From NCBI RefSeq assembly GCF_000717655.1, contig NZ_JNZY01000002.1, positions 186,001-250,000 of the forward strand: DNA of 64,000 nucleotides, given 5' to 3'. The notes below the pieces were generated by a model. That model ran no database searches. It was given only the letters and a program-made list of their open reading frames with translations, and had not been told where the DNA came from. Each line of letters starts with the position of its first letter. Within the stretch, counting starts at the first letter, position 1. Source of the stretch: Streptomyces katrae (lineage in GTDB: Bacteria > Actinomycetota > Actinomycetes > Streptomycetales > Streptomycetaceae). Shown one piece after another: positions 1 to 7,054 of this stretch. A program made the translations under genes and the position numbers.

Positions 1-545
1 AGCCGCTCGGCGGCCTGTTCCGGGCCACCGACTTCACCGCCGGGGTGCTCGCCTTCGCGGGCGGCCTGCTGGCCCTGGCCGGGCTGCTGCGCCGCGACGG
101 ATCCCGCCGCCCCTGGTCGGTCGCCGGCTGGGCCGGCATCACCCTCTTCGGCGCGGCCACCGCCGCCGATGCCTGGCTCCCGCTGAGCTGCACACCCACC
201 GTGGACCCCGTGTGCGCGGCCCGGGAGACCGCCGGCCTGGTCCCGGCCACCCATCAGGCGCACGCCGTCAGCAGCAGCCTCGCCATGACCGGTGCCCTCG
301 TCGGGATCGTCGTCCTCACCGTCGCCGCGCGCCGCTACCGCCGGCTCGCCCCGCTCGCCCGCTACGGGCCGGTCCTGGTCGGGCTGGAGCTGCTCGCCAC
401 CGCCTGGACCCTGTCCGCCATCGCGCTGTTCACCGCCGGGCGCGGGACCTGGGCGCTCGGGGCCGGGCAGCGGCTGCAGGTGCTGTTCGTCGCGCTCTGG
501 CTGGGCCTGCTCGCGTACTCGGTCCACAAGGAGCGCCGCACATGA
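1..545 (+). CDS. DUF998-like integral membrane protein (5' end outside window)
   Basis: The reading frame is open back to base 3, so the gene starts before the window. The visible part is about 180 residues with roughly four hydrophobic segments separated by short Arg-rich loops (for example GLLRR and AARRYRR). This layout and the composition match the DUF998 membrane family, which has no established biochemical function. A GTG at 45 could be read as a start, but the in-frame upstream codons (PLGGLFRATDF) look like continuing family sequence. The TGA stop overlaps the ATG of the following hydrolase in an ATGA, so the two are probably translationally coupled. Confidence 0.7.
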   Translation, partial: PLGGLFRATDFTAGVLAFAGGLLALAGLLRRDGSRRPWSVAGWAGITLFGAATAADAWLPLSCTPTVDPVCAARETAGLVPATHQAHAVSSSLAMTGALVGIVVLTVAARRYRRLAPLARYGPVLVGLELLATAWTLSAIALFTAGRGTWALGAGQRLQVLFVALWLGLLAYSVHKERRT

Positions 546-1513
546 CACCGCGGACACCGCGTACGACCACGCACGGCACCGCCGCCGCCCCGACCGGCCG
601 CTTCGTGCGCGTGGACGGCGTCCCGCTGCACGTCGTCGTGGAGGGGAGCGGGCCGCCCGTGGTGCTGAGCGCCGGGCTCGCCATGGCCTGGTTCGACTGG
701 GCCCCCGTCGCCGCCCTGCTCGTCGCGCACGGCCGCACCGTGGTCCGCTTCGACCGTCCCGGGCACGGCCTGAGCGCCCCCGCCCCTGCCCCGGCGACCG
801 CCGCCGGGGAGGCCCGCCGCATCGCCGGACTGCTCGACGCGCTCGGCCTGCCCGGCCCGGTCACCGTCGCCGGGCACTCTGTCGCGGGGTTCCACGCCGA
901 GGCCTTCGCCCGCCTCTACCCCGAGCGCACCGCCGCCCTGGTCCTGGTCGACACCAGCATCGAGGAGGACCCCCGTACGATCTGGCCCGCCGGGCTGCGC
1001 ACCGCCGCCGCCCGCGTGCTCGGCCGGGCCCTGACCGCCACCGGACTGCCCGCCGCGTTCGGCCCGCTCGTCCGCCGCGCCGCCGTACGGGCCTCCCGCA
1101 CCGGCGGCTGCGACCGCTCCCTGCCTTCGGCGGGGGGACCCCCGGCCGCGCGGGACCTCGTACGCCGCTGCTACCGCACCAGCCGGGTCTGGCGCGGCGC
1201 CCTGCTGGAGAACTCCCGCTACTCCGACACCGCCGCCGAGGTCCTCGCGCTGCGGACCGGGCGCCCGCCGGGCGTGCCCGTCACCGTACTCACGGGGTAC
1301 GACGGCTCGGCCGGGCGGGGGGCCCTGCGCTGGTGCGAGCGCCAGGCGCGGCTGGCCGACCGGCTCGGCGCCCGCTTCGAGATCGCCGAACCCGCGGGGC
1401 ACCTGGTCATGCTGGACCGCCCGGGCCGGGTGGCACGGGCGATCCTGGACGCTGCTGCAAGGGGGACGGGCGGGGCAGGCCGGCCGGACCGGCCGGGTCA
1501 GCGCCTCGCGTAG
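542..1513 (+). CDS. alpha/beta-hydrolase fold protein
   Basis: A 323-residue soluble hydrolase. The nucleophile elbow GHSVAG puts the catalytic serine near residue 113. The probable catalytic histidine, in GHLVMLDRP, is near residue 287. FDRPGHGLS around residue 70-78 is the usual strand and loop before the elbow. The substrate cannot be told from sequence. The start is the ATG overlapping the upstream stop, which implies an operon with the DUF998 protein. The last 16 bp overlap the end of the convergent CBS gene. The start is supported by overlap rather than by a strong ribosome binding site. Confidence 0.8.
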   Translation: MTPRTPRTTTHGTAAAPTGRFVRVDGVPLHVVVEGSGPPVVLSAGLAMAWFDWAPVAALLVAHGRTVVRFDRPGHGLSAPAPAPATAAGEARRIAGLLDALGLPGPVTVAGHSVAGFHAEAFARLYPERTAALVLVDTSIEEDPRTIWPAGLRTAAARVLGRALTATGLPAAFGPLVRRAAVRASRTGGCDRSLPSAGGPPAARDLVRRCYRTSRVWRGALLENSRYSDTAAEVLALRTGRPPGVPVTVLTGYDGSAGRGALRWCERQARLADRLGARFEIAEPAGHLVMLDRPGRVARAILDAAARGTGGAGRPDRPGQRLA

Positions 1514-1917
1514 ACCTTCTCCACGAAGCCCGCCAGCTGGTGCTCGTCGAGGTGCTGGGCCAGGTCGGCCTCGCTGATCATGCCGACCAGCTTCTTGTCC
1601 TTGATGACCGGGAGCCGCTTGATCCGGTGGCTCTCCATCTCGTCCAGCACGTCGGTGACGTCCGCGCCCGCGTCGATCCAGCGCGGGGTGCCCTTGGCGA
1701 TGTCACCGCAGGTCATCTCGGACGGGTTCAGCCCCTGGGCCACACAGTTCACGACGATGTCGCGGTCGGTGACGATGCCGCAGAGCCGCTCGGTGTCGTC
1801 GCTGATGGGCAGGGCGCCCACGTTGAGCCGGCTCATCAGCTGAGCGGCCTCGTCCAGAGTGGCGGTCGCCGGGATCCACTGGGCCCCGGGGTGCATGATG
1901 TCTGCCGCGGTGGTCAT
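1498..1917 (-). CDS. CBS domain-containing protein
   Basis: 139 residues made of two CBS motifs forming one Bateman module, with no attached enzyme domain. The repeats show GIVTDRDIV near residue 47 and GMISEADLA near residue 112, each preceded by the typical P-I/V segment (ALPISDD, RLPVIKD). Such modules bind adenine nucleotides or SAM and act as energy sensors, but the ligand here is unknown. A near-perfect AGGAGG lies about 6 nt upstream of the ATG. The gene is free-standing and converges on the alpha/beta hydrolase with a 16-bp overlap. Confidence 0.9.
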   Translation of the reverse strand: MTTAADIMHPGAQWIPATATLDEAAQLMSRLNVGALPISDDTERLCGIVTDRDIVVNCVAQGLNPSEMTCGDIAKGTPRWIDAGADVTDVLDEMESHRIKRLPVIKDKKLVGMISEADLAQHLDEHQLAGFVEKVYARR

Positions 1918-2040
1918 TGCTTACCTCCTGCGCATGCCGGTGCGGCCGGGCGCGGATGCGCCCGCCTCGGCGCCCTCGGGAGGCCGGTGGTGGGAGGGCC
2001 TGATGAGGGCGCCCTCCCACCACCGTACGGGCGTGGCCCG

Positions 2041-2778
2041 TCACCCGCGCGGCGCAGCTCCGCGCTGTTTCAGCATGTCCGCCATGAGGGTGAGCTCCGA
2101 CTGCTGCGCCTCGACCATCCCCCGGGCCAGATCCCGCTCGGCGGGGGTCTTGCACTGCGCCGCACAGCCCTGGGCCATCGCGACCCCGCCCTTGTGGTGG
2201 TCGGTCATCAGCTGGAGGTAGAGCACCTCCGCGTCACGGCCCTCGGCGGCGCCGAGCTGTGCGAGCTCCTCCTTGGTGGCCATGCCGGCCATCAGCGCGC
2301 CGGGCTTGGCGGCGGCGCCGCCCATGTCGTGGCCGGCCGTGTCCTGGCCGCTCGTGCCGTGCCCGCCCGTGCCGTGCCCGCCCGCGTCGTGCCCGGCGTG
2401 GCCGCCGTGCTGGTCTGCGGACCCCATCCAGGACATCGGGGGCTCGTCGGCCACCACCTTCGGCAGCCCCCACAGGTCCAGCCAGCCCAGCAGCATGCCC
2501 CGCTGGTTGGCCTGGGTGTTCGCGATGTCGTACGCGAGCCCGCGCACCGGCTCGTCCTTGGTGCGGTCCCGCACGATGAACGACATCTCCACCGCCTGCT
2601 GGTGGTGCACCGCCATGTCCCGCGCGAAGCCCGCGTCCGGCGAGTGGAGGCCCGGCGCGCGGCCCGACGGGCCGGAGCCCTCGCCGTCGCCGTCGCTCGC
2701 GGCGGTGACCGTGGCCGCCGCCGCGAACAGCAGCGCGAGCAGGACGGCGGTCCCGGCCGCCCAGTACGTACGGGTCAC
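2041..2778 (-). CDS. DUF305 domain protein, membrane-anchored or exported
   Basis: 245 residues from a GTG start, with an N-terminal hydrophobic segment (residues 6-27) that is a signal peptide or anchor. The DUF305 fold is marked by two His motifs: MAVHHQQAVEM near residue 56 and MTDHHKGGVAM near residue 191. Between them is a His/Gly stretch with repeated GHGT and GHD units (about 130-155) that could bind a transition metal. Two cysteines sit in a CAAQC motif near residue 205. The GTG overlaps the stop of the upstream DUF3105 gene in a GTGA. DUF305 proteins often occur near copper genes, but a metal role here is inference. Confidence 0.85.
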   Translation of the reverse strand: MTRTYWAAGTAVLLALLFAAAATVTAASDGDGEGSGPSGRAPGLHSPDAGFARDMAVHHQQAVEMSFIVRDRTKDEPVRGLAYDIANTQANQRGMLLGWLDLWGLPKVVADEPPMSWMGSADQHGGHAGHDAGGHGTGGHGTSGQDTAGHDMGGAAAKPGALMAGMATKEELAQLGAAEGRDAEVLYLQLMTDHHKGGVAMAQGCAAQCKTPAERDLARGMVEAQQSELTLMADMLKQRGAAPRG

Positions 2779-3428
2779 TTCTCGGCCAGTCCGCTCGTGC
2801 AGGCCGCGCCCGGCTCGGGGGTCTGCGGGCCCTGCACGTACTTGGTGAAGAACTGCGCGACGCGGGGGTCGTCCGCCTTGTCCACCGTCAGCTGCTTGCC
2901 CCAGGCGCTCAGCATGATCGTGCCGGCCTGCTCCTTGACCGGGCTCATCAGCGTGTACGGGGTCTTGGCCACCGTCCCGGCCAGCCTGTCGACGTCGCCC
3001 TTGGCGGCCTTCTCGTTGTACGTCACCCAGACCGCGCCGTGCTCCAGCGAGTGGACGGCGTTGACCTCGGGGACCGGGTTCTTGTAGACGTCGCCGTTGC
3101 AGTTCATCCAGCGGGGGCTGTGGTCGCCGCCGACCGGCGGGTTCACCGGGTACTTCACGGGGGTGTCGACGTGGTTGCGGCCCAGCGACTTCGCGTCCCA
3201 GGTCTGCTCTCCGTTCACCGGGGCCTTGAGGGCCGCCACCCTGGCGTCCTCCTTCTGCTGCTTGTCGATCAGCACCCATGCGCCGAAGCCGATGAGCCCG
3301 GCGGCGACGGCCACCGAGACCGTGATCGCGATGGCCGCGTTGCGCCGGTCGCGGGCCCGCTCGGCGCGGCGCATCTCGGCTATGCGGGCCTGGGGGGAGT
3401 TGCTGTCGTACGGGGTCCTGCTGGCCAT
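2775..3428 (-). CDS. DUF3105 domain protein with N-terminal membrane anchor
   Basis: 217 residues. A charged N-terminus (residues 1-30) is followed by one transmembrane helix (about 31-54, ITVSVAVAAGLIGFGAWVLI). The rest is an extracytoplasmic DUF3105 domain containing HSPRWMNCNG, HSLEHGAVWVTY and a C-terminal PGAACTSGL. Two conserved cysteines (in MNCNG and AACTS) and several histidines suggest a disulfide or metal site. The function is not established. The 4-bp overlap with the DUF305 gene makes these a coupled pair, so the products probably act together at the membrane. The ATG is preceded by AGAAGGA at a suitable distance. Confidence 0.85.
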   Translation of the reverse strand: MASRTPYDSNSPQARIAEMRRAERARDRRNAAIAITVSVAVAAGLIGFGAWVLIDKQQKEDARVAALKAPVNGEQTWDAKSLGRNHVDTPVKYPVNPPVGGDHSPRWMNCNGDVYKNPVPEVNAVHSLEHGAVWVTYNEKAAKGDVDRLAGTVAKTPYTLMSPVKEQAGTIMLSAWGKQLTVDKADDPRVAQFFTKYVQGPQTPEPGAACTSGLAEK

Positions 3429-3589
3429 GTGCCCTGAATCCTTCTGCTGAGGGGGGTGGAGGGATGGATCCGGTGGAGCGCGGTACGGCGCCCCCGTCAG
3501 GTCCGCAGCACTTGGAGGGCGTGGAGGTCAGGGGCCCGGGCGAGCGTCCCGTGCGGCCGGGCCGGCCCGCCGCCGGCGGCGCGCCCGAC

Positions 3590-3764
3590 GGGGTCCGGGG
3601 CGGCGCCCGCCACGGTCACGGCGGGGGGGGGGGGGGGGCGCGCGCCCGGGGGGCCGGGCGCGAAAGGGGGGGCGCCCGGGCTGCCCCCCTTCCCCGCAGG
3701 CGCCCCCGGCGGCAGGGCCGGCCCCGCCCCCCGCCGTGACCGTGGCGGGCGCCGCCCCGGACCC
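3590..3764. repeat. long inverted repeat with 16-nt poly-G run in a gene-free region
   Basis: The gap between the DUF3105 gene and glnA2 is about 575 bp and I see no gene in its first 400 bases. It contains two near-perfect complementary arms of about 38 bp (roughly 3590-3628 and 3726-3764). The left arm runs into an uninterrupted run of 16 G at 3623-3638. The spacer is itself made of G and C blocks. It could be a strong hairpin, a G-quadruplex-prone element or, in the homopolymer, a consensus error. Confidence 0.7.
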
Positions 3765-3899
3765 CATGACGGCACGCCGAGGCGTCCGACGCCCTGCGCG
3801 CCCGCGCCGCATGTGCTCCCAGCCCCCCATGGCCGCAGATGGTAATGCTCATGACGGGCCCGAGGTCAGTGCGGGGGTGCCACGAGGTTTCAGAGGTGC

Positions 3900-3915
3900 G
3901 TAATGTGGCGGAAAC
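3900..3915 (+). promoter_or_regulatory. possible GlnR-type box upstream of glnA2
   Basis: GTAAT, six bases, then GAAAC matches the shape of a Streptomyces GlnR half-box (gTnAc-n6-GaAAc) with one mismatch. It lies about 90 bp upstream of the glnA2 start. Nitrogen control of glnA2 by GlnR is not assumed; this is a pattern match only. Confidence 0.3.
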
Positions 3916-4003
3916 CACGGCTGGCGATACTGGGCCCGCCCGACTGTGCCCCCGCCCTCGGGGGAGGTGGTGCACAGGCCGTCTGAACTGCGAGGATGAA
4001 GGC

Positions 4004-5365
4004 ATGGACAAGCAGCAGGAATTCGTCCTCCGGACGCTCGAGGAGCGCGACATCCGGTTCGTGCGCCTGTGGTTCACCGACGTACTGGGCTTCCTGAAGT
4101 CCGTCGCGGTCGCCCCCGCCGAGCTGGAGCAGGCCTTCGACGAGGGCATCGGCTTCGACGGATCGGCCATCGAGGGCTTCGCGCGGGTCTACGAATCCGA
4201 CATGATCGCCAAGCCGGACCCCAGCACGTTCCAGATACTGCCGTGGCGCGCCGAGGCCCCCGGGACCGCCCGGATGTTCTGCGACATCCTGATGCCGGAC
4301 GGGTCGCCGTCCTTCGCGGACCCGCGGTACGTCCTCAAGCGCATCCTGAACAAGACCTCCGACCTGGGCTTCACCTTCTACACCCACCCCGAGATCGAGT
4401 TCTTCCTGCTGAAGGACAAGCCGCTGGACGGGACCCGCCCGGTGCCGGCGGACAACTCCGGCTATTTCGACCACACTCCGCAGAACGTCGGCATGGACTT
4501 CCGCCGCCAGGCGATCACCATGCTCGAATCCATGGGCATCTCGGTCGAGTTCAGCCACCACGAGGGCGCCCCCGGCCAGCAGGAGATCGACCTCCGCTAC
4601 GCGGACGCGCTCTCCACGGCGGACAACATCATGACCTTCCGCCTCGTCATGAAGCAGGTCGCGCTCGAACAGGGCGTCCAGGCCACCTTCATGCCGAAGC
4701 CGTTCTCCGAGTACCCCGGCTCGGGCATGCACACCCACCTCTCCCTCTTCGAGGGGGACCGCAACGCCTTCTACGAGTCGGGCGCCGAGTACCAGCTCTC
4801 CAAGGTGGGCCGCTCCTTCATCGCGGGCCTCCTGAAGCACGCGGCGGAGACGGCCGCGGTCACCAACCAGTGGGTCAACTCGTACAAGCGCATCTGGGGC
4901 GGCTCCTCCCGCACGGCCGGCTCCGGCGGCGAGGCCCCCTCGTACATCTGCTGGGGCCACAACAACCGCTCGGCCCTGATCCGCGTCCCGATGTACAAGC
5001 CGGGCAAGACGGGCTCCTCGCGGGTCGAGGTCCGCTCGATCGACTCGGGCGCGAACCCCTACCTCACCTACGCGGTCCTCCTCGCGGCGGGCCTCAAGGG
5101 CATCGAGGAGGGCTACGAACTCCCGGCGGGCGCCGACGACGACGTCTGGGCCCTCTCCGACGCGGAACGCCGCGCGATGGGCATCGAACCCCTCCCGCAG
5201 AACCTCGGCGAGGCCATCTCCCTGATGGAACGCAGCGAACTGGTTGCCGAAACCCTCGGCGAGCACGTCTTCGACTTCTTCCTGCGCAACAAGAAGCAGG
5301 AGTGGGAGGAATACCGCTCGGAAGTCACGGCCTTCGAACTCCGCAAGAACCTCCCGGTCCTGTAA
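4004..5365 (+). CDS. glnA2: type I glutamine synthetase-like enzyme GlnA2 (probable gamma-glutamylpolyamine synthetase)
   Basis: 453 residues, essentially collinear with S. coelicolor GlnA2 as I recall it. Beta-Grasp N-domain, then the catalytic barrel: EGFARVYESD near 57, HPEIEFFLL near 128, HHEGAPGQQEID near 195, PGSGMHTHLS near 240 and NNRSALIRVP near 326. All these GS signatures are present, so ligase chemistry (glutamate, ATP and an amine) is expected. The NLYDLPP segment carrying the adenylylated tyrosine of true GSI is absent; the matching place reads GYELPAGADDD. In S. coelicolor this paralogue has been reported to glutamylate polyamines rather than ammonium, and applying that here is inference. 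The ATG is preceded by GAGGATGAAGGC and the gene ends at a strong hairpin. Confidence 0.92.
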   Translation: MDKQQEFVLRTLEERDIRFVRLWFTDVLGFLKSVAVAPAELEQAFDEGIGFDGSAIEGFARVYESDMIAKPDPSTFQILPWRAEAPGTARMFCDILMPDGSPSFADPRYVLKRILNKTSDLGFTFYTHPEIEFFLLKDKPLDGTRPVPADNSGYFDHTPQNVGMDFRRQAITMLESMGISVEFSHHEGAPGQQEIDLRYADALSTADNIMTFRLVMKQVALEQGVQATFMPKPFSEYPGSGMHTHLSLFEGDRNAFYESGAEYQLSKVGRSFIAGLLKHAAETAAVTNQWVNSYKRIWGGSSRTAGSGGEAPSYICWGHNNRSALIRVPMYKPGKTGSSRVEVRSIDSGANPYLTYAVLLAAGLKGIEEGYELPAGADDDVWALSDAERRAMGIEPLPQNLGEAISLMERSELVAETLGEHVFDFFLRNKKQEWEEYRSEVTAFELRKNLPVL

Positions 5366-5397
5366 GAGCAGGTCAAAGCCCCTGCGGGCCGCGCGAC

Positions 5398-5434
5398 ACT
5401 CCGGGCCGGTGGTCACTGACCACCGGCCCGGAGT
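5398..5434. terminator. bidirectional terminator after glnA2
   Basis: A perfect 17-bp stem (ACTCCGGGCCGGTGGTC and its complement) closes a 3-nt loop. It sits 32 bp after the glnA2 stop and just beyond the stop of the convergent secreted-protein gene, so it can serve both. Confidence 0.85.
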
Positions 5435-5438
5435 CGTC

Positions 5439-5900
5439 TCATTCCCCCTGGGCCGTCTGTGGGCCGTCGGCCGCAGATGCCGGCGGCGGGTGCGGCCCGC
5501 CGCTGGTCCTGGGCGTCGTGGTGATCTTCTTGACGACACCAGGGGAACCCCCGTCACCCCCGGAACCTCCCCTGGCGAGCAGGCCAGCACCCCCTCCACC
5601 CCCGGAACCTCCCCCTCCCCCGACGAGCTCGCCAGAACCTCCCTTACCTCCGGCACCTCCACCTCCACCGATGAGGCCGGTGGGCTCGTCGTTGGACTGC
5701 TCGTTCTTGTGGATCGTCTTCACGGTCCTGGGCGTCTTGGTGATGGTCTTGACGGTGCGCGGCCTGTCGGTGTCGGTGGTGACGCCCGAAGGTGCCGAGG
5801 TGGGAGCGGCGACGGCGGTGGAGGTGAGTGAGGCCGCTCCGCCGGCCAGGAGGGTGGCGATCAGGATGGGGGCGAGGCGTCGGGTCCTGGTGACGGCCAT
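5439..5900 (-). CDS. glycine-rich secreted protein
   Basis: 153 residues. The ATG at 5900 is preceded by GAGGAG and begins a clear signal peptide (MAVTRTRRLAPILIATLLAG with a likely AxA cleavage site near residue 32, TAVAAP). The mature part has two short near-repeats (RTVKTITK and RTVKTIHK), then a long glycine/serine-rich stretch (about residues 77-115) and a Pro-rich tail. No catalytic domain is recognised. The composition suggests an extended or disordered wall- or matrix-associated protein. It converges on glnA2 with a shared terminator. Confidence 0.65.
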   Translation of the reverse strand: MAVTRTRRLAPILIATLLAGGAASLTSTAVAAPTSAPSGVTTDTDRPRTVKTITKTPRTVKTIHKNEQSNDEPTGLIGGGGGAGGKGGSGELVGGGGGSGGGGGAGLLARGGSGGDGGSPGVVKKITTTPRTSGGPHPPPASAADGPQTAQGE

Positions 5901-6229
5901 GGGGAGGGGCTCCTCGGGTCGGGGAACGTGGGGGTGGGATGTGGTGGGCCGGAGTTGCCCGTCCACCGTTCTTCGGCGTCATCCGTCACTCCATTGCGCC
6001 CCACGCACGGGCCGGGGTCACGCCCCGGAAAGTCGGGACTTGACAAACCCGGAGGGCGGTCCTTCATGCCCTTCGCCGTGACGGGCAGACGCCGGGCACC
6101 ACCGGAAGGTCTGTGGGCCGTCGAAGGCTTGCCCATGGCTCCACATGGCGACCGCTGAGGACCACTCGATCTCTGCTTCTCCGCAGTCATCGAGAGTCAT
6201 CCCTTGGTCCGGACGGAAGTCAGTGAGAT

Positions 6230-6290
6230 CCTGCGCAACAAGAAGCAGGAGCGGGAGGAGTACCGCTCGGAGCAGGGCCCTTTCCGGGGC
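6230..6290 (+). pseudogene. fossil of a glnA2 3' end
   Basis: About 40 of 44 bases match the 3' part of glnA2 at 5280-5323, and the frame still reads LRNKKQEREEYRSE against LRNKKQEWEEYRSE in GlnA2. Flanking residues (EVSEI before, QGPF after) still echo the family. No start or upstream synthetase domain is left. The fragment is followed by a hairpin, as glnA2 itself is. The rest of the gene-free stretch 5901-6351 shows nothing I can assign. Confidence 0.7.
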
Positions 6291-6300
6291 CGGAACACCA

Positions 6301-6335
6301 CTCAGGGCCGACGGCGCGACGCCGTCGGCCCTGAG
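6301..6335. terminator. hairpin terminator after the glnA2 fossil
   Basis: A perfect 15-bp stem (CTCAGGGCCGACGGC and its complement) with a 5-nt loop. It lies between the glnA2 fossil and the ATG at 6352, so it probably terminates relict transcription. It could also attenuate the downstream gene, since only 16 bp separate it from the start. Confidence 0.7.
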
Positions 6336-6351
6336 GTGCGAGGACGCGCTG

Positions 6352-7020
6352 ATGACCGTACACACCGTGACGCCGCTCGACGGGGCGCTGCCTGCGCCCG
6401 AGCGGGTCTGGTACGCCTCCTACGGATCCAACATGCACATGGACCGCCTGGCCGCGTACATCGCCGGAGGAACTCCCGTCGGCGCGGCGCGGACCTATCC
6501 GGGGTGCCGGGACCGGCGGGCGCCGGAGCGTTCGCTCGCGGTCGAGCTGCACGGCCGGCTGTACTTCGCCACGGAGTCCGCCGTGTGGGGCGGCGGCCGG
6601 GGGCTGTACGACCCGACGGCTCCGGGGCGGATGCGCGGGCGGGCGCACCTGGTGACGGTCGGCCAGGTGTCCGACATCGCCGCGCAGGAGATGGGCAACG
6701 AACCCGGGACGGACCTCGACCTCGCGACCGCCCTGCGGCACGGCCGCGACGAACTGGGGCCGGGGCGTTACGAGACGCTGATCTGCCCCGGCACGATCGA
6801 GGACATCCCCGTGCTGACGTTCACCGCGCCGTGGACCCTGCGGGACGTCGACGTGCTGCCGCCCACCGCCGTGTACCTGCGCTACCTCGCCGGGGGACTC
6901 CTGGAGTCCGGCCCCTGGGAGGAGCAGGACATCGCCGAGTACCTGGCCGGCTGCCCGGGCGCCGCCGGCCACTGGACGCCCGAGCAGGTACGGGAGCTGC
7001 TGGTTTCCGGGAGTTGCTGA
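6352..7020 (+). CDS. gamma-glutamylcyclotransferase-fold protein
   Basis: 222 residues. YASYGSNM near residue 22 is the YGSN-type signature loop of the gamma-glutamylcyclotransferase fold, which opens a small beta-barrel around a substrate pocket. Related Streptomyces proteins have been annotated as histone deacetylase, which I consider unsupported. FATESAVWGGG around residue 65 is in the expected region for the rest of the pocket. The substrate is unknown. The chosen ATG follows a hairpin by 16 bp with only a weak GAGG-like site. Gamma-glutamyl chemistry next to glnA2 is suggestive but may be coincidence. Confidence 0.75.
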   Translation: MTVHTVTPLDGALPAPERVWYASYGSNMHMDRLAAYIAGGTPVGAARTYPGCRDRRAPERSLAVELHGRLYFATESAVWGGGRGLYDPTAPGRMRGRAHLVTVGQVSDIAAQEMGNEPGTDLDLATALRHGRDELGPGRYETLICPGTIEDIPVLTFTAPWTLRDVDVLPPTAVYLRYLAGGLLESGPWEEQDIAEYLAGCPGAAGHWTPEQVRELLVSGSC

Positions 7021-7054
7021 CGCCCGGCCTCCACCGGTGACCGGCCGGCCCGGG

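Noticed and set aside
4004..5365. glnA2 as ordinary ammonium-assimilating GSI controlled by GlnE
   Set aside because: The adenylylation segment with its tyrosine is missing, and the sequence matches GlnA2, which has been reported to act on polyamines.
3890..5668. Long minus-strand frame across glnA2
   Set aside because: Same reason; the plus-strand protein has all glutamine synthetase signatures.
6352..7020. Histone deacetylase function for this gene
   Set aside because: The visible signature YGSN belongs to the gamma-glutamylcyclotransferase fold; no deacetylase motifs are seen.
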